64,000 bases of DNA from Pinisolibacter aquiterrae. GTDB lineage: Bacteria > Pseudomonadota > Alphaproteobacteria > Rhizobiales > Ancalomicrobiaceae. The DNA is taken from positions 210,063-274,062 of the forward strand of contig NZ_JAFNIH010000061.1 in NCBI RefSeq assembly GCF_019160155.1, in the 5' to 3' direction. The notes beneath the pieces were generated by a model that ran no database searches, was not told the origin of the DNA, and saw only the letters and a list, made by a program, of their open reading frames with translations. Positions 53,547-62,618 of the stretch are shown here, one piece after another. Every line of letters begins with the position of its first letter. Positions within the stretch are counted from its first letter, which is position 1. Position numbers and translations under genes: made by a program.

Positions 53547-54448
53547 GCGACCACCGACCGCCGCGCGACGCCTCGCGCGATCTCTACCGCCGCTCCGGCG
53601 CGCGCAAGGCCCCTCCCCCGGCGGCGGCCCCGCGCGAGAGCGAGGGCACGGTCAAGGAAGTGACCAGCCTCGCCAATCCGGTGGTGAAGGAGCTGCGCGC
53701 CCTCCACATGAAGAAGGAGCGCGCCGAGAGCGGGCTCTTCCTCGCCGAGGGGCTGAAGCTCGTCACCGACGCGCTGGAAGAAGGCTGGCCGATCCGCACG
53801 CTGGTCCATGCCGCCCGGGTCAAGGATCAGCCGCTGGTGAAGCGGGCGGTGGCGACCGCGAAGGCGCGCGGCGCGCTGGTGCTCGAGACCTCCGACGAGG
53901 TGCTGACCAAGATCTGCCGGCGCGACAATCCACAGATGGTGGTGGCCGCCTTCGAACAGAAGATCGGCCGGCTCGCCGATCTGACGAACCCGACCGGAGT
54001 GTGGGTGGCGCTCGAGGGCGTCAAGGATCCCGGCAATCTCGGCACGATCGTCCGCACGGTCGATTCGGTCGGCGCCTCCGGCGTGATCCTCCTCGGCGAC
54101 ACCACCGATCCCTTCGCGCTGGAAGCGGTGCGGGCGACGATGGGCTCGCTCTTCCACGTGCCGCTCTACGCCGCGAGCCTCGAGGACTTCGTCGCCTGGA
54201 AGCGCGCGACCGGGATCGGCGTCTGGGGGACACATCTCAAGGGGGCGGTCGACTACCGCTCGGTCGATTGGCCGGAGACCTGTGTGCTGATGATGGGCAA
54301 CGAGCAGTCGGGCATCTCCGACGCCCATGTCGCGGCCTGCGACGGCATCGTCAAGATCCCGATGGCGGGCCGCGCCGACAGTCTCAATCTGGCCGTCGCC
54401 ACGGCGGTGACGCTCTACGAGATCCGGCGGTCGCGGCTCACGGTGTGA
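53543..54448 (+). CDS. TrmH/SpoU-family RNA 2'-O-methyltransferase
   Basis: A 301-residue SPOUT methylase: disordered N-terminus (about 1-35), an RNA-binding L30e-like domain (about 40-130; FLAEGLKLVTDAL), and a knotted domain with the three SpoU motifs: GVKDPGNLGTIVRTVDSVGA (motif 1, near 155), VLMMGNEQSGIS (motif 2) and IPMAGRADSLNLAVA (motif 3). It modifies a ribose in rRNA or tRNA; the site is unknown. Overlaps the upstream methylase gene by four bases. Confidence 0.92.
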   Translation: MSDHRPPRDASRDLYRRSGARKAPPPAAAPRESEGTVKEVTSLANPVVKELRALHMKKERAESGLFLAEGLKLVTDALEEGWPIRTLVHAARVKDQPLVKRAVATAKARGALVLETSDEVLTKICRRDNPQMVVAAFEQKIGRLADLTNPTGVWVALEGVKDPGNLGTIVRTVDSVGASGVILLGDTTDPFALEAVRATMGSLFHVPLYAASLEDFVAWKRATGIGVWGTHLKGAVDYRSVDWPETCVLMMGNEQSGISDAHVAACDGIVKIPMAGRADSLNLAVATAVTLYEIRRSRLTV

Positions 54449-54580
54449 GCCGGCGGACCTTGTCCCGGACGGCGAAGCCTCCCACATCCGGCCGACTTGC
54501 GCCGCCCCGCGAAGGGTGGTCTCCTGCCACGAATCCGCGGCACCCCGAGGGGCGCGCGGCCCACCACGAGAGAACCCCCC

Positions 54581-55264
54581 ATGGCGGCCCGAAAGATCCT
54601 CATCTGTGACGACGACGGCGATCTGCGCGAAGCCCTCGTCGAGCAGCTGTCGCTCTATGAAGAATTCGAGACGACCGACGTCGACGGTGCCACCAAGGCG
54701 ATCCAGATCGCGCGCGCCGAGCCGATCGATCTCCTGATCATGGACGTCGGCCTGCCGGAGATGGACGGGCGCGAGGCGGTCAAGCTGTTGCGCAAGGGCG
54801 GGTTCAAGGCGCCGATCATCATGTTGACCGGCCACGACACCGAGTCCGACACGATCCTCGGCCTCGAGGCCGGCGCCAACGACTATGTCGCCAAGCCGTT
54901 CAAGTTCGCCGTGCTGCTCGCGCGCATACGCGCTCACCTGCGCCAGCACGAACAGACCGAGGACGCGGTCTTCACGATCGGCCGCTACACGTTCCGTCCC
55001 TCCTCCAAGCTCCTCGTCGAGGAGAAGGGCGGCAAGGTGCGCCTGACCGAGAAGGAGACGGCGATCCTCAAATATCTCTACCGCGCCGGCGACAAGGCGG
55101 TCTCGCGCGACGTGCTGCTGCACGAGGTGTGGGGCTACAACTCGGGCGTCACCACCCATACGCTCGAGACCCACATCTATCGCCTGCGCCAGAAGATCGA
55201 GCGCGATCCCTCCAACGCCGAACTCCTCGTCACCGAGGCCGGCGGCTACAAGCTGGTTCCCTGA
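54581..55264 (+). CDS. OmpR/PhoB-type response regulator
   Basis: A 227-residue two-component regulator. Receiver domain (about 1-120): acidic pocket D10-D12, phosphoacceptor D55 (IMDVGLPEMDG), switch threonine in MLTGHD, and K105 in YVAKPF. DNA-binding winged helix (about 130-227) ends in HTLETHIYRLRQKIE and TEAGGYKLVP. No histidine kinase gene is adjacent; the next gene is a cyclic-nucleotide-binding protein 30 bp away. The partner kinase is unknown. Confidence 0.93.
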   Translation: MAARKILICDDDGDLREALVEQLSLYEEFETTDVDGATKAIQIARAEPIDLLIMDVGLPEMDGREAVKLLRKGGFKAPIIMLTGHDTESDTILGLEAGANDYVAKPFKFAVLLARIRAHLRQHEQTEDAVFTIGRYTFRPSSKLLVEEKGGKVRLTEKETAILKYLYRAGDKAVSRDVLLHEVWGYNSGVTTHTLETHIYRLRQKIERDPSNAELLVTEAGGYKLVP

Positions 55265-55294
55265 CCCGCCGCCCAAGGAGCGCTCCCCGCCGCC

Positions 55295-55762
55295 ATGGCC
55301 CTCGACCGCGATCTCGAACTCCTCACCAGCGTCGCCTTCTTCGAAGGGATTTCGGCGGAAGCGCTGAAGCTCATCGCCTTCAGCGCCGATCCGCGCGAAT
55401 TCGCCGACAAGGACCGGGTGTTTACCGCCGGGGACGTCGCCGAGGGCGGTCTGATGGTGATCGAGGGGCGGATCGACCTCGTCGACGAGCGCGTCACCCC
55501 GCCCAAGGTGGTCGAGCGGCTCGGACCGGGCAGCCTGATCGGCGAGATCGCCCTGATCGTCGAGACGCGGCGGCCGCGATCGGCGATCGCGGTCGGCCGC
55601 GCCAAGGTGCTCTCGATCCGGCGTGCCCTGTTCCGGCGCATGCTCGAGGGCTATCCCGACATCGCCGCGCTGCTCGAGGCGCGGATCGCCGAGCGGCTCA
55701 CCCATCTCGCGCCGCAGATCGGCCGGATCGGTGAGCGCATGAAGGCGATCGGCGAGGGGTGA
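55295..55762 (+). CDS. stand-alone cyclic-nucleotide-binding domain protein
   Basis: A 155-residue protein that is a single cNMP-binding domain (about 10-125; FFEGISAEALKLIAFS, LMVIEGRIDLVDE, LGPGSLIGEIALIVETRRPRSAIAV) followed by a helical tail, with no DNA-binding helix-turn-helix. The phosphate-binding cassette, GEIALIxxxxRxxxA, keeps the key glutamate and arginine, so ligand binding is plausible. It follows the response regulator by 30 bp and is probably in the same unit, perhaps a regulatory partner of it. Confidence 0.88.
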   Translation: MALDRDLELLTSVAFFEGISAEALKLIAFSADPREFADKDRVFTAGDVAEGGLMVIEGRIDLVDERVTPPKVVERLGPGSLIGEIALIVETRRPRSAIAVGRAKVLSIRRALFRRMLEGYPDIAALLEARIAERLTHLAPQIGRIGERMKAIGEG

Positions 55763-55790
55763 ACCCCGCCGACCGCTCCACTTTTCCACG

Positions 55791-57677
55791 TCAGGCGCCG
55801 AGCGCCTTCTCGAGGACGCGAGCGAGACGGCGGCCGTAGTCGGCCGGATCGTCCGGGGTCTCGCCGTCGGCGATGCGCGCCTGGGCGAGCAGGAGGTGAC
55901 CGGCGTCCTCGACCATGGCCTCGTCGGTGCCGATCCGGGCGGCGACGGCGGCGATCAGGGCGTGGTGCGGGTTGATCTCGAGCACCGGCTTGGCGAAGGG
56001 CGAGGCGCCCTGGTGCCGCGCCATGATCTTCTCGAACTGCTTGTCGGGGCCGAATTCGCCGGCGACCAGGCAGACCGGGCTCGACGCCAGGCGCGACGAC
56101 GTGCGCACGTCGGAGACCTTGTCGGCGAGCATCTCCTTGAGCTTGGCGACCAGACCGGCGATGCCGGCGGCCTCGGGCTCGGCCGGCTTCTCGGCCTCGT
56201 CGGAGACCGGGATGGCGTCGAGATCGCTCGCCCCTTGGGTCACCGACTGGAACGGCTTGCCGTCGAAGCCGAGCGCGGTGCGGACCCAGAAGGCATCGAC
56301 CGGATCGGTCAGCAGCAACACCTCGACGCCGCGCGCCTTGAAGCCCTCGATGTGCGGGCTCGCCTCGGCGCGGGCGAGGTCGTCGGCGAGGATGTAGTAG
56401 ATCTTGGTCTGGTTCTCCTTCAGCGCGGCGACGTAGTCCTTCAGCGACCGGGTGCCCTCGCCGCTCGTCGTCGTCTTGAAGCGGGCGATGCGGAAGAGCT
56501 CGTCGCGACGCTCGGCGTCCTCGTAGATGCCCTCCTTCATCACCGCGCCGAAGGCCTCCCACAGGCCGGCGAACTTCTCCGGATCGCTCTCGGCGGTCTT
56601 GGCGAGTTCGGAGAGGAGGCGCGAGGTGACGTTCTTGCGGATCGCCTCCAGCACCGGATTGTGCTGCAGCATCTCGCGCGAGAGGTTGAGCGGCAGGTCC
56701 TCGCTGTCGATCACGCCGCGGGCGAAGCGCAGCCAATGGGGCAGGAGATCGACGTCGTCGGCGATGAAGACGCGGCGGACGTAGAGCTTGAGATGCCCCT
56801 TGCGCGCCGGGTCGAAGAGATCGAACGGCTTCATCGACGGCACGAACAGCAGAACCGAATATTCGTGGCGGCCCTCGGCGCGGTAGTGGATGGTCAGCGC
56901 CGGCTCGTCCCACTGGCCGGAGACGTTGCCGTAGAATTCCTTGTAGGCCTCCGGGGTGATCTCGCTCTTCGGCCGCGCCCACAGGGCCGAGCCGTCGGAG
57001 AGGTTCTCGACTTCCTCGCCGACCGCGACGAAGCGGACCGGCACCGGCACATGGGCCGAATAGGTCTCGACGATGCGCTCGACGGTCGCCTTCTCGGCGT
57101 AGCTCTTGCTCTCGTCGTTCAGCTCGAGGCGGATCACCGTGCCGCGCGCGGGCGCCTCGGCCTCGGTGGCGGGGTGCACCTCGTAGCCGTCGATGCCGTT
57201 GGAGATCCAGGTCCAGGCCTGATCCGAACCGGCGCGGCGCGAGGTCACGACCACCCGGTTCGCCACCATGAAGGCGGAATAGAAGCCGACGCCGAACTGG
57301 CCGATCAGGTTGGAGGACTTTCCGCCACTCTCGCCGACCGCCTCGAGGAAGGCCTTGGTGCCGGACTTGGCGATGGTGCCGAGGTTCTCGATCAGTTCGT
57401 CGCGGCTCATGCCGATGCCGTTGTCGGCGACGGTGAGGGTGGCGGCGTCGCCGTCGGCGGCGAGCGTGATGGCGAGGTCGCCGTCGTCGCCGAGCAACGT
57501 CGGGGTCTCGAGCGCGAGATAGCGCAGCTTCTCGCAGGCGTCGGCGGCGTTGGAGATCAGTTCGCGCAGGAAGATGTCACGGTTGGAATAGACCGAATGC
57601 ACCATCAGATGCAGCAGGCGCGAGACTTCCGCCTGAAAGGCGTGGGTTTCCTTCGGATGGTCGATCGTGTCCGTCAT
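55791..57677 (-). CDS. htpG: molecular chaperone HtpG (Hsp90)
   Basis: Bacterial Hsp90, 628 residues, the usual length. ATP-binding domain (about 1-220): LRELISNAADACEKLRY, DNGIGMSRDELIENLGTIA and GQFGVGFYSAFMVA; middle domain (about 230-500) with the catalytic-loop arginine in PLNLSREMLQHNPVL; C-terminal dimer domain (about 510-628). ATG 57677 gives the family start (MTDTIDHPKETHAFQAEV). A heat-shock promoter lies about 70-95 bp upstream. Confidence 0.97.
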   Translation of the reverse strand: MTDTIDHPKETHAFQAEVSRLLHLMVHSVYSNRDIFLRELISNAADACEKLRYLALETPTLLGDDGDLAITLAADGDAATLTVADNGIGMSRDELIENLGTIAKSGTKAFLEAVGESGGKSSNLIGQFGVGFYSAFMVANRVVVTSRRAGSDQAWTWISNGIDGYEVHPATEAEAPARGTVIRLELNDESKSYAEKATVERIVETYSAHVPVPVRFVAVGEEVENLSDGSALWARPKSEITPEAYKEFYGNVSGQWDEPALTIHYRAEGRHEYSVLLFVPSMKPFDLFDPARKGHLKLYVRRVFIADDVDLLPHWLRFARGVIDSEDLPLNLSREMLQHNPVLEAIRKNVTSRLLSELAKTAESDPEKFAGLWEAFGAVMKEGIYEDAERRDELFRIARFKTTTSGEGTRSLKDYVAALKENQTKIYYILADDLARAEASPHIEGFKARGVEVLLLTDPVDAFWVRTALGFDGKPFQSVTQGASDLDAIPVSDEAEKPAEPEAAGIAGLVAKLKEMLADKVSDVRTSSRLASSPVCLVAGEFGPDKQFEKIMARHQGASPFAKPVLEINPHHALIAAVAARIGTDEAMVEDAGHLLLAQARIADGETPDDPADYGRRLARVLEKALGA

Positions 57678-58021
57678 CGTCGGTCTCTTCGAACTCTCTT
57701 GAAAAATGGCGCGAGGAACGGCCGCAACGGGGCCCGTCGCTGCCGATATCGGGGGGATTTCGTCGTCTTTCAAGTGGCGATCGGCATGGCGCGCACGCGA
57801 TCGTCGAGCTTCGGCGAGCCGCGCCCGATCGACGCGCCCCCGGGCACCGGGAGCGTTGTAATTTTACGCACACAACGAGAACAAGACTGAAATTTCCCAA
57901 TGAAACGTAGAGTCAACTCCACTGAGGAAGGGCGGAATTTGACGTAAGGTCAAAGACTTCATTTCTCGATTTCACTTCGGTCAACGCCTTCTTAAGGCAA
58001 CTGCGCCATTGATGAGCAAAC
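57678..58021. other. htpG / GGDEF-EAL divergent interval
   Basis: This 344-bp interval holds the htpG promoter noted separately; the rest, especially 57853-58015, is markedly less GC-rich than the flanks and would contain the promoter of the diguanylate cyclase/phosphodiesterase gene. No gene or clear palindrome was seen. Confidence 0.45.
57746..57774 (-). promoter_or_regulatory. RpoH (sigma-32) heat-shock promoter of htpG
   Basis: On the minus strand CTTGAAAG (57774-57767) is followed, 18 bases after CTTG, by CCGATAT, which fits the alphaproteobacterial RpoH consensus CTTG-N17/18-CYTATNT with one mismatch. The preceding run of Cs (CCCCCCGATAT) also matches the E. coli sigma-32 -10 type. It is placed correctly for htpG. 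Confidence 0.75.
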
Positions 58022-61000
58022 ATGGAATCACTCGAGACCGTCGATGCATCACGCCGTCCCGACGTTCCCATCGCCGTCCCTCCCCCGCCCCAGCCGGTGC
58101 CTGCGCGCAGACCGGAGCGGGAGCGCGGATCGCCGCCGGATGCACGCGCCATGATCATGAGCCTGGGCGAGGGCCGGCGGGAGGCTGGCGCACCGGAGGA
58201 GACGATCGGGTTCCGAAACCGACTGCGGACCCGTCTCTTCGTGGTGATGGCCCTGTCCGGCGGCATCCTGCTCGCGACCGGCGGGGTCGGCCTGCACTAT
58301 GTCGACGAGGTCGGCCAGACGCTGCGCCGGTCCACCGAGATCACCGCCCCGCTCCTGTCCGACGTATTGGAAATGACCCAGGCCGGGCGGCGCGTACGCG
58401 CCTCGATCCATGCGGCGGCGGAACAATGCACCGGCCTCGACGCGGCGCGCGGCGAACTTCAGGCCTTCGAGGCGTCCTCGGCGGTGCTCCTGCGCAACCT
58501 GCGGGCCCGCGCCGAGAAATTGAAGGCGGAGAACGATCTCGATCGCATCGCCGATGTCGAAAACCGCTTCGTCACGATCGGCGAGAACATCCTGGGTTCC
58601 TGCGTCCGCACGTCGATGCTGGTCGGCCGCATCATGGCCGCGGGCGACACGGTGCAGGCCGACATCACCGACATGGCGGCGATCGCCGACACGATCGAGG
58701 AGAAGCTCACGCTGCCGCTGCGGACCGGGGACGAGCCGCGCCGGCACGAACGCAACCTCTTCGCGGATCTCTCGCCGCTGACGCGGCTGCGCTCCGACCT
58801 CGGCGGCTTCATCGGCATCGGCGAACTCGTCTCGGTGCTGAACACCGACGCCGCCGTGGCCGCCTTCGAAAACCGCCGGACCGACAAGTTGCGCGACCTC
58901 ACCGCCGACGTCGAGCGTCTCCGTCCGGTGATGGGCGAACTCGGGATGGACGACGACCACGGGCGCCTGATCGATCTCGTCGCCGACCTCGCCGACCGGG
59001 TCGTCGGCGGCAACGGCCTGATGACGGTGCAACGCGCGCTCACCGATGCCCGTGCGACGATGGCCGCGCAGCGGTTGGAGCTCGGGACCATCGACGACGA
59101 CTATTTCCGCTCGGTGCGCGGTTTCGAGGAGACCGCGCGACGGCTCGACAGGCTCGCCCAGCGGCAGGTGGTGACCAGCACGCGCGAGGCCTATGTCGCC
59201 GTGGCCACCACCTCGCTGGTTCTGCTGCTCTTCGCGTTGGCGACCGCGCTCGACGTGGCGCGGCGCGTGACGGTTCCGATCGAGCGCTTCACCGACCATG
59301 TGCGCCGCCTGCGCGGGCTCGAGGACCTGGAACGGCCGTTGTGCCGCACGCTGGTGCGGCGCACCGACGAGATCGGCCTGCTGGCGCGCTCCTTCGCCCG
59401 GCTGACAAACGCCCTCAGTGACGCGCGACGCCGCCTCGAGGCGGAGGCCGAGGCGCGCATCCTGCGCCAATACGATCGTCTCCAGAGCGCGATCGCCACC
59501 ATGCCGCAGGGCTTCTACCTGCTCGATTCCGACGAGCGAATGGTGGTGTGGAACGACAGTCTCCTGCACATGTACGGGCTGCGGCCCGGCGAGGTGACGG
59601 TGGGCATGCCGATCACGGCGGTGGTCGAGCGCACCCGGGAGCTGGGGGTGTTCCTTCCGGCGTGGCGGACGGAGCCCTTGTTCCGTCGCGCCATGACCGA
59701 TCATCAGCCGTATCAGCGGGTCGACGAACTGCCCGACGGGCGCACCATCGTCGTCACGGCCTCACCGACCTCGGACGGCGGCGTCGCGGTGACCCACGAG
59801 GACGTGACCTCGCGGCGGCGGGTGGAGGCGGAGATCGAGCAACTGGTCCGGTTCGACACCGCCACCGGCCTCGCCAACCGCACCTCCTTCCAGGATCGCA
59901 TCGGCCTGGCGCTGAGCGAGCGCGAGGAGGAGGAGCAGATCGCCCTCCTCTACGTCGACCTCGATCACTTCAAGACGGTCAACGACAGTCTCGGCCACAA
60001 GACCGGCGATCGGCTGCTGGCGGAGGTCGCGGCGCGCATCATCGAGTGCACCGGCGAATGGGACCACGCCGGCCGTCTCGGCGGCGACGAATTCGCGGTG
60101 CTGCAGACGCGCCTGTTCCAGCCGATGGCGGCGACCGACCTCGCCCGTCGCCTGCACGAGAGCATCTCCCAGCCCTACGACATCGACGGCGCCCAGATCG
60201 TGGTCGGGGCCAGCATCGGAATCGCGGTCGCCCCCGACGACGCGCTCGCCGCCGACACGCTTCTCGCCCACGCCGACATGGCGCTCTACCGAGCCAAGTC
60301 GGAGGGGCGCGGCATCACCCGGTTCTTCGAGCCGGAGATGGACGCGCACATGCAGATGCGCCGGATGCTCGAGCTCGACCTGCGCGGGGCACTCGAGCGC
60401 AACGAATTCGAGCTCCACTATCAGCCCGTCGTCGGCGCGGCGAGCGCGCGGATCGAGGGCTTCGAGGCACTGCTGCGCTGGCGTCATCCCGAGCGCGGAC
60501 TGGTGTCGCCGGTCGACTTCATCCCGGTCGCGGAAGAGATCGGGCTGATCGGCGACATCGGCGCCTGGGTGCTGCGCGAGGCGACGCGGGTGGCGGCGGG
60601 GTGGCCCGACGATCTGCGAATCGCGGTCAACATCTCGCCGGTGCAGATCAAGACGCGCGCTCTGGTGCTCGACGTCCTCGCGGCGATCGGCCGGTCCGGC
60701 CTCCGGCCCGACCGATTGGAACTCGAGATCACCGAGGGAATGTTGCTGGTGGACACCGAGGCGACGCTGGCGACGCTGGCGCAGTTCCGCGACATCGGCG
60801 TGCGCATCGCCATGGACGACTTCGGCACCGGCTATTCGAGCCTCGGCTATCTGCGCCGCTTCGCCTTCGACAAGGTCAAGATCGACCAGTCCTTCGTGCG
60901 CGATCTCGGGGAGACCGCCGATTCGGTGGCGATCGTGCGGGCGGTGACCAGCCTCTGCTCGAGTCTGGGGATCACGACCACGGCGGAAGGCGTGGAGACG

Positions 61001-61171
61001 GAGGCGCAACGCGACCGCCTACGCCTCGAGGGCTGCGATCAGTTCCAGGGCTGGCTCTACGGCCGGCCGATGCCGGAGGCGGAAGTGGCGGCCCATCTGA
61101 CGGCGCAAGCGGACACGGTGGGGTCGAGCGTCTTCTCGATCCGTCATCCCCGGGGACGGCACGGCCATTGA
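58022..61171 (+). CDS. membrane GGDEF-EAL cyclic-di-GMP signalling protein with PAS domain
   Basis: A 1049-residue inner-membrane signalling protein. Order: disordered N-terminus (1-60), TM1 (about 70-92), a long helical periplasmic sensor (about 95-390), TM2 (about 392-415), a HAMP-like linker, a PAS-type domain (about 485-605; GFYLLDSDERMVVWN), a GGDEF domain with intact GGDEF near 686, and an EAL domain with intact EALLRW near 814 plus the catalytic DDFGTGYSS and GVETEAQ segments. Both active-site motifs are kept, so it may make and degrade cyclic-di-GMP. Monocistronic, ending 63 bp before tRNA-Ser. Confidence 0.93.
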   Translation: MESLETVDASRRPDVPIAVPPPPQPVPARRPERERGSPPDARAMIMSLGEGRREAGAPEETIGFRNRLRTRLFVVMALSGGILLATGGVGLHYVDEVGQTLRRSTEITAPLLSDVLEMTQAGRRVRASIHAAAEQCTGLDAARGELQAFEASSAVLLRNLRARAEKLKAENDLDRIADVENRFVTIGENILGSCVRTSMLVGRIMAAGDTVQADITDMAAIADTIEEKLTLPLRTGDEPRRHERNLFADLSPLTRLRSDLGGFIGIGELVSVLNTDAAVAAFENRRTDKLRDLTADVERLRPVMGELGMDDDHGRLIDLVADLADRVVGGNGLMTVQRALTDARATMAAQRLELGTIDDDYFRSVRGFEETARRLDRLAQRQVVTSTREAYVAVATTSLVLLLFALATALDVARRVTVPIERFTDHVRRLRGLEDLERPLCRTLVRRTDEIGLLARSFARLTNALSDARRRLEAEAEARILRQYDRLQSAIATMPQGFYLLDSDERMVVWNDSLLHMYGLRPGEVTVGMPITAVVERTRELGVFLPAWRTEPLFRRAMTDHQPYQRVDELPDGRTIVVTASPTSDGGVAVTHEDVTSRRRVEAEIEQLVRFDTATGLANRTSFQDRIGLALSEREEEEQIALLYVDLDHFKTVNDSLGHKTGDRLLAEVAARIIECTGEWDHAGRLGGDEFAVLQTRLFQPMAATDLARRLHESISQPYDIDGAQIVVGASIGIAVAPDDALAADTLLAHADMALYRAKSEGRGITRFFEPEMDAHMQMRRMLELDLRGALERNEFELHYQPVVGAASARIEGFEALLRWRHPERGLVSPVDFIPVAEEIGLIGDIGAWVLREATRVAAGWPDDLRIAVNISPVQIKTRALVLDVLAAIGRSGLRPDRLELEITEGMLLVDTEATLATLAQFRDIGVRIAMDDFGTGYSSLGYLRRFAFDKVKIDQSFVRDLGETADSVAIVRAVTSLCSSLGITTTAEGVETEAQRDRLRLEGCDQFQGWLYGRPMPEAEVAAHLTAQADTVGSSVFSIRHPRGRHGH

Positions 61172-61234
61172 GTGGGAGAGCTTGCAAGCCGGCGCGCCAT
61201 CGCATATGAAGTGCGCGCTTCCCTCCGGGGATGC

Positions 61235-61324
61235 GGAGAGGTGGCCGAGTGGTTGAAGGCGCACGCCTGGAAAGTGTGTATACGTGAAAGCGTATCAAGG
61301 GTTCGAATCCCTTTCTCTCCGCCA
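61235..61324 (+). tRNA. tRNA-Ser (anticodon GGA)
   Basis: A class II tRNA of 90 bases with an encoded CCA end. Acceptor stem GGAGAGG/CTTCTCC-type pairing, D-arm GCCGAGTGGTTGAAGGC, anticodon stem CACGC/GTGTG with loop CTGGAAA (anticodon GGA at 61269-61271), long variable arm (ATACG/CGTAT) typical of serine, T-arm AAGGG-TTCGAAT-CCCTT, discriminator G. It decodes UCC and UCU. Confidence 0.96.
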
Positions 61325-61482
61325 TAATTTCTTGTTTTTATTGCTGAATTCTAGTTCGTGGCGGTCATGGTGAATAGCCTGGGACTGTCGAAGGGTCATC
61401 GCCCCGACCATCCGGCCGCGTGACCACGAGACCCATTCGGTACCGGAAACGACTCCCGACCTGATCGAATATCTCTCGGGAT
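61325..61482. other. gene-free flank between tRNA-Ser and the IS relic
   Basis: No gene seen. The stretch begins with a low-GC segment (61325-61355) and contains AATAGCC (61374-61380) in a context resembling the one just outside the right IS end at 62324. Confidence 0.4.
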
Positions 61483-62323
61483 GGTGACGTCCCCTGGAGT
61501 GGCGTAGGAGCGCCGACCTTCGGTCGGGTCCGAAGTGGGCTCAGGCCGCCACGGCAGGCAGCTTGATGAGCGGATCGTCGCTCACCGGCTTCAATCCTTC
61601 CCGCGTCATGTAGCGGCGGCATACCGCCCGCTCGTCATTCTGCTCGAGCATCAGCGCGCCACCAAGCGGACGACGGCCTTGGCATTTTGGGAAGAGGCCG
61701 ACGACGTCGGATCGACGCTTCAGCTCGCCGTTCAGCCGCTCGATCGGATCGGTCGAGGCGATCCGAGCCCAATGTTCGCGCGGGAAGGCCATGTAGGCGA
61801 GCATGTCGTCTCGGGCTTCGTCCATCATCGCGGCGAGTTTCGGGGATTTCTCCCGCAGCGCGTCGCGACCTGATGCCACTGCTCGCGGGCCGCCTCGGCG
61901 CTCTCCTGGGCGAAGATCGTCTTCAGAAGCGCCACGACCGCCGGTCGTCGCATCGGCCCGGCGTGGGCGAGCGCGTTGCGCATCCAATGAACCCGACACC
62001 GCTGCTGCGTGGCGTGCAACACCTCGGCGGCGGCGGCGCGCAGTCCCTTGTGATCGTCGGCGACGACGAGGCGGACGCCGCGCAGGCCGCAGTCGGCGAG
62101 CGAGCGGAGGAAGCCCTTCCCAGAACACCTCGGCTTCCGATGGGCCGGTGGCGACGCCGAGCACCTCGCGGCGGCCGTCGGTGTTGACGCCGACCGCGAT
62201 TATCGCCGCCGTCGACGCGCTCGTCGTCCTCGTCAGGTTCAGCTTCGCAACCGAACCCTACGCGAAGATCGACGATGGCCGCCTTCCGGCGACCGCTCCT
62301 ACACCACTCCAGGGGACGTCACC
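61483..62323 (-). mobile_element. IS256-type element relic with both inverted repeats
   Basis: Both ends carry matching inverted repeats of about 30 bp: GGTGACGTCCCCTGGAGTGG at 61483-61502 and its complement at 62304-62323, continuing with one mismatch to GTAGGAGCG. The element is only about 840 bp, against about 1.3 kb for a normal IS256-family member, and its transposase is broken, so it is inactive. No target-site duplication is visible (GGGAT on the left, AATAG on the right). Confidence 0.8.
61541..62230 (-). pseudogene. IS256-family transposase remnant (frameshifted, 5' deleted)
   Basis: Fragments in different frames join into one IS256-type (mutator) transposase. First piece: AIIAVGVNTDGRREVLGVATGPSEAE, then a one-base frameshift after GGAAGGG. 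Second piece (61825-62022 frame): LHATQQRCRVHWMRNALAHA. A second frameshift leads to the C-terminal piece: KSPKLAAMMDEARDDMLAYM and REHWARIASTDPIERLNGEL, holding the family's glutamate. The N-terminal half of a normal transposase, including the first DDE aspartate, is deleted, and the VGLFPN region is scrambled (LFPKCQGRRPL). Not functional. Confidence 0.85.
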
Positions 62324-62618
62324 AATAGCCCGGAACTCCGACAAATAATTGCGGGGTAACCACCGCGACGCGTCGACCGTGGCGAACCCGGCTCAACGGG
62401 CACCTATTCCGCATCGATCGGATCGCTTGTATAACGACCTCGACGTCGCTCATCCTGCCGGGAATCGGGAATTCGCCCGAATCGCAACCAACTGAAATCT
62501 CAAACCTTTTTTTTGGAACGGACACTCGGGGTCACGGAGCTCTGCCACGGGACCCGGACGCAGGTTGGGGAAAGCTGTTCCGACCGTTCGTGCCGCGCTT
62601 GAGGAGGGGGCCCCGCTC
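62324..62618. other. interval between IS relic and TetR gene
   Basis: No gene is supported. Composition is lower in GC than the rest of the window near 62460-62520, including an eight-T run (62507-62514), consistent with a promoter region for the TetR gene or a junction left by past insertion. Confidence 0.4.

Noticed and set aside
61483-62323. Functional insertion sequence
   Set aside because: Inverted repeats are good, but the transposase lacks its N-terminal half and has at least two frameshifts.
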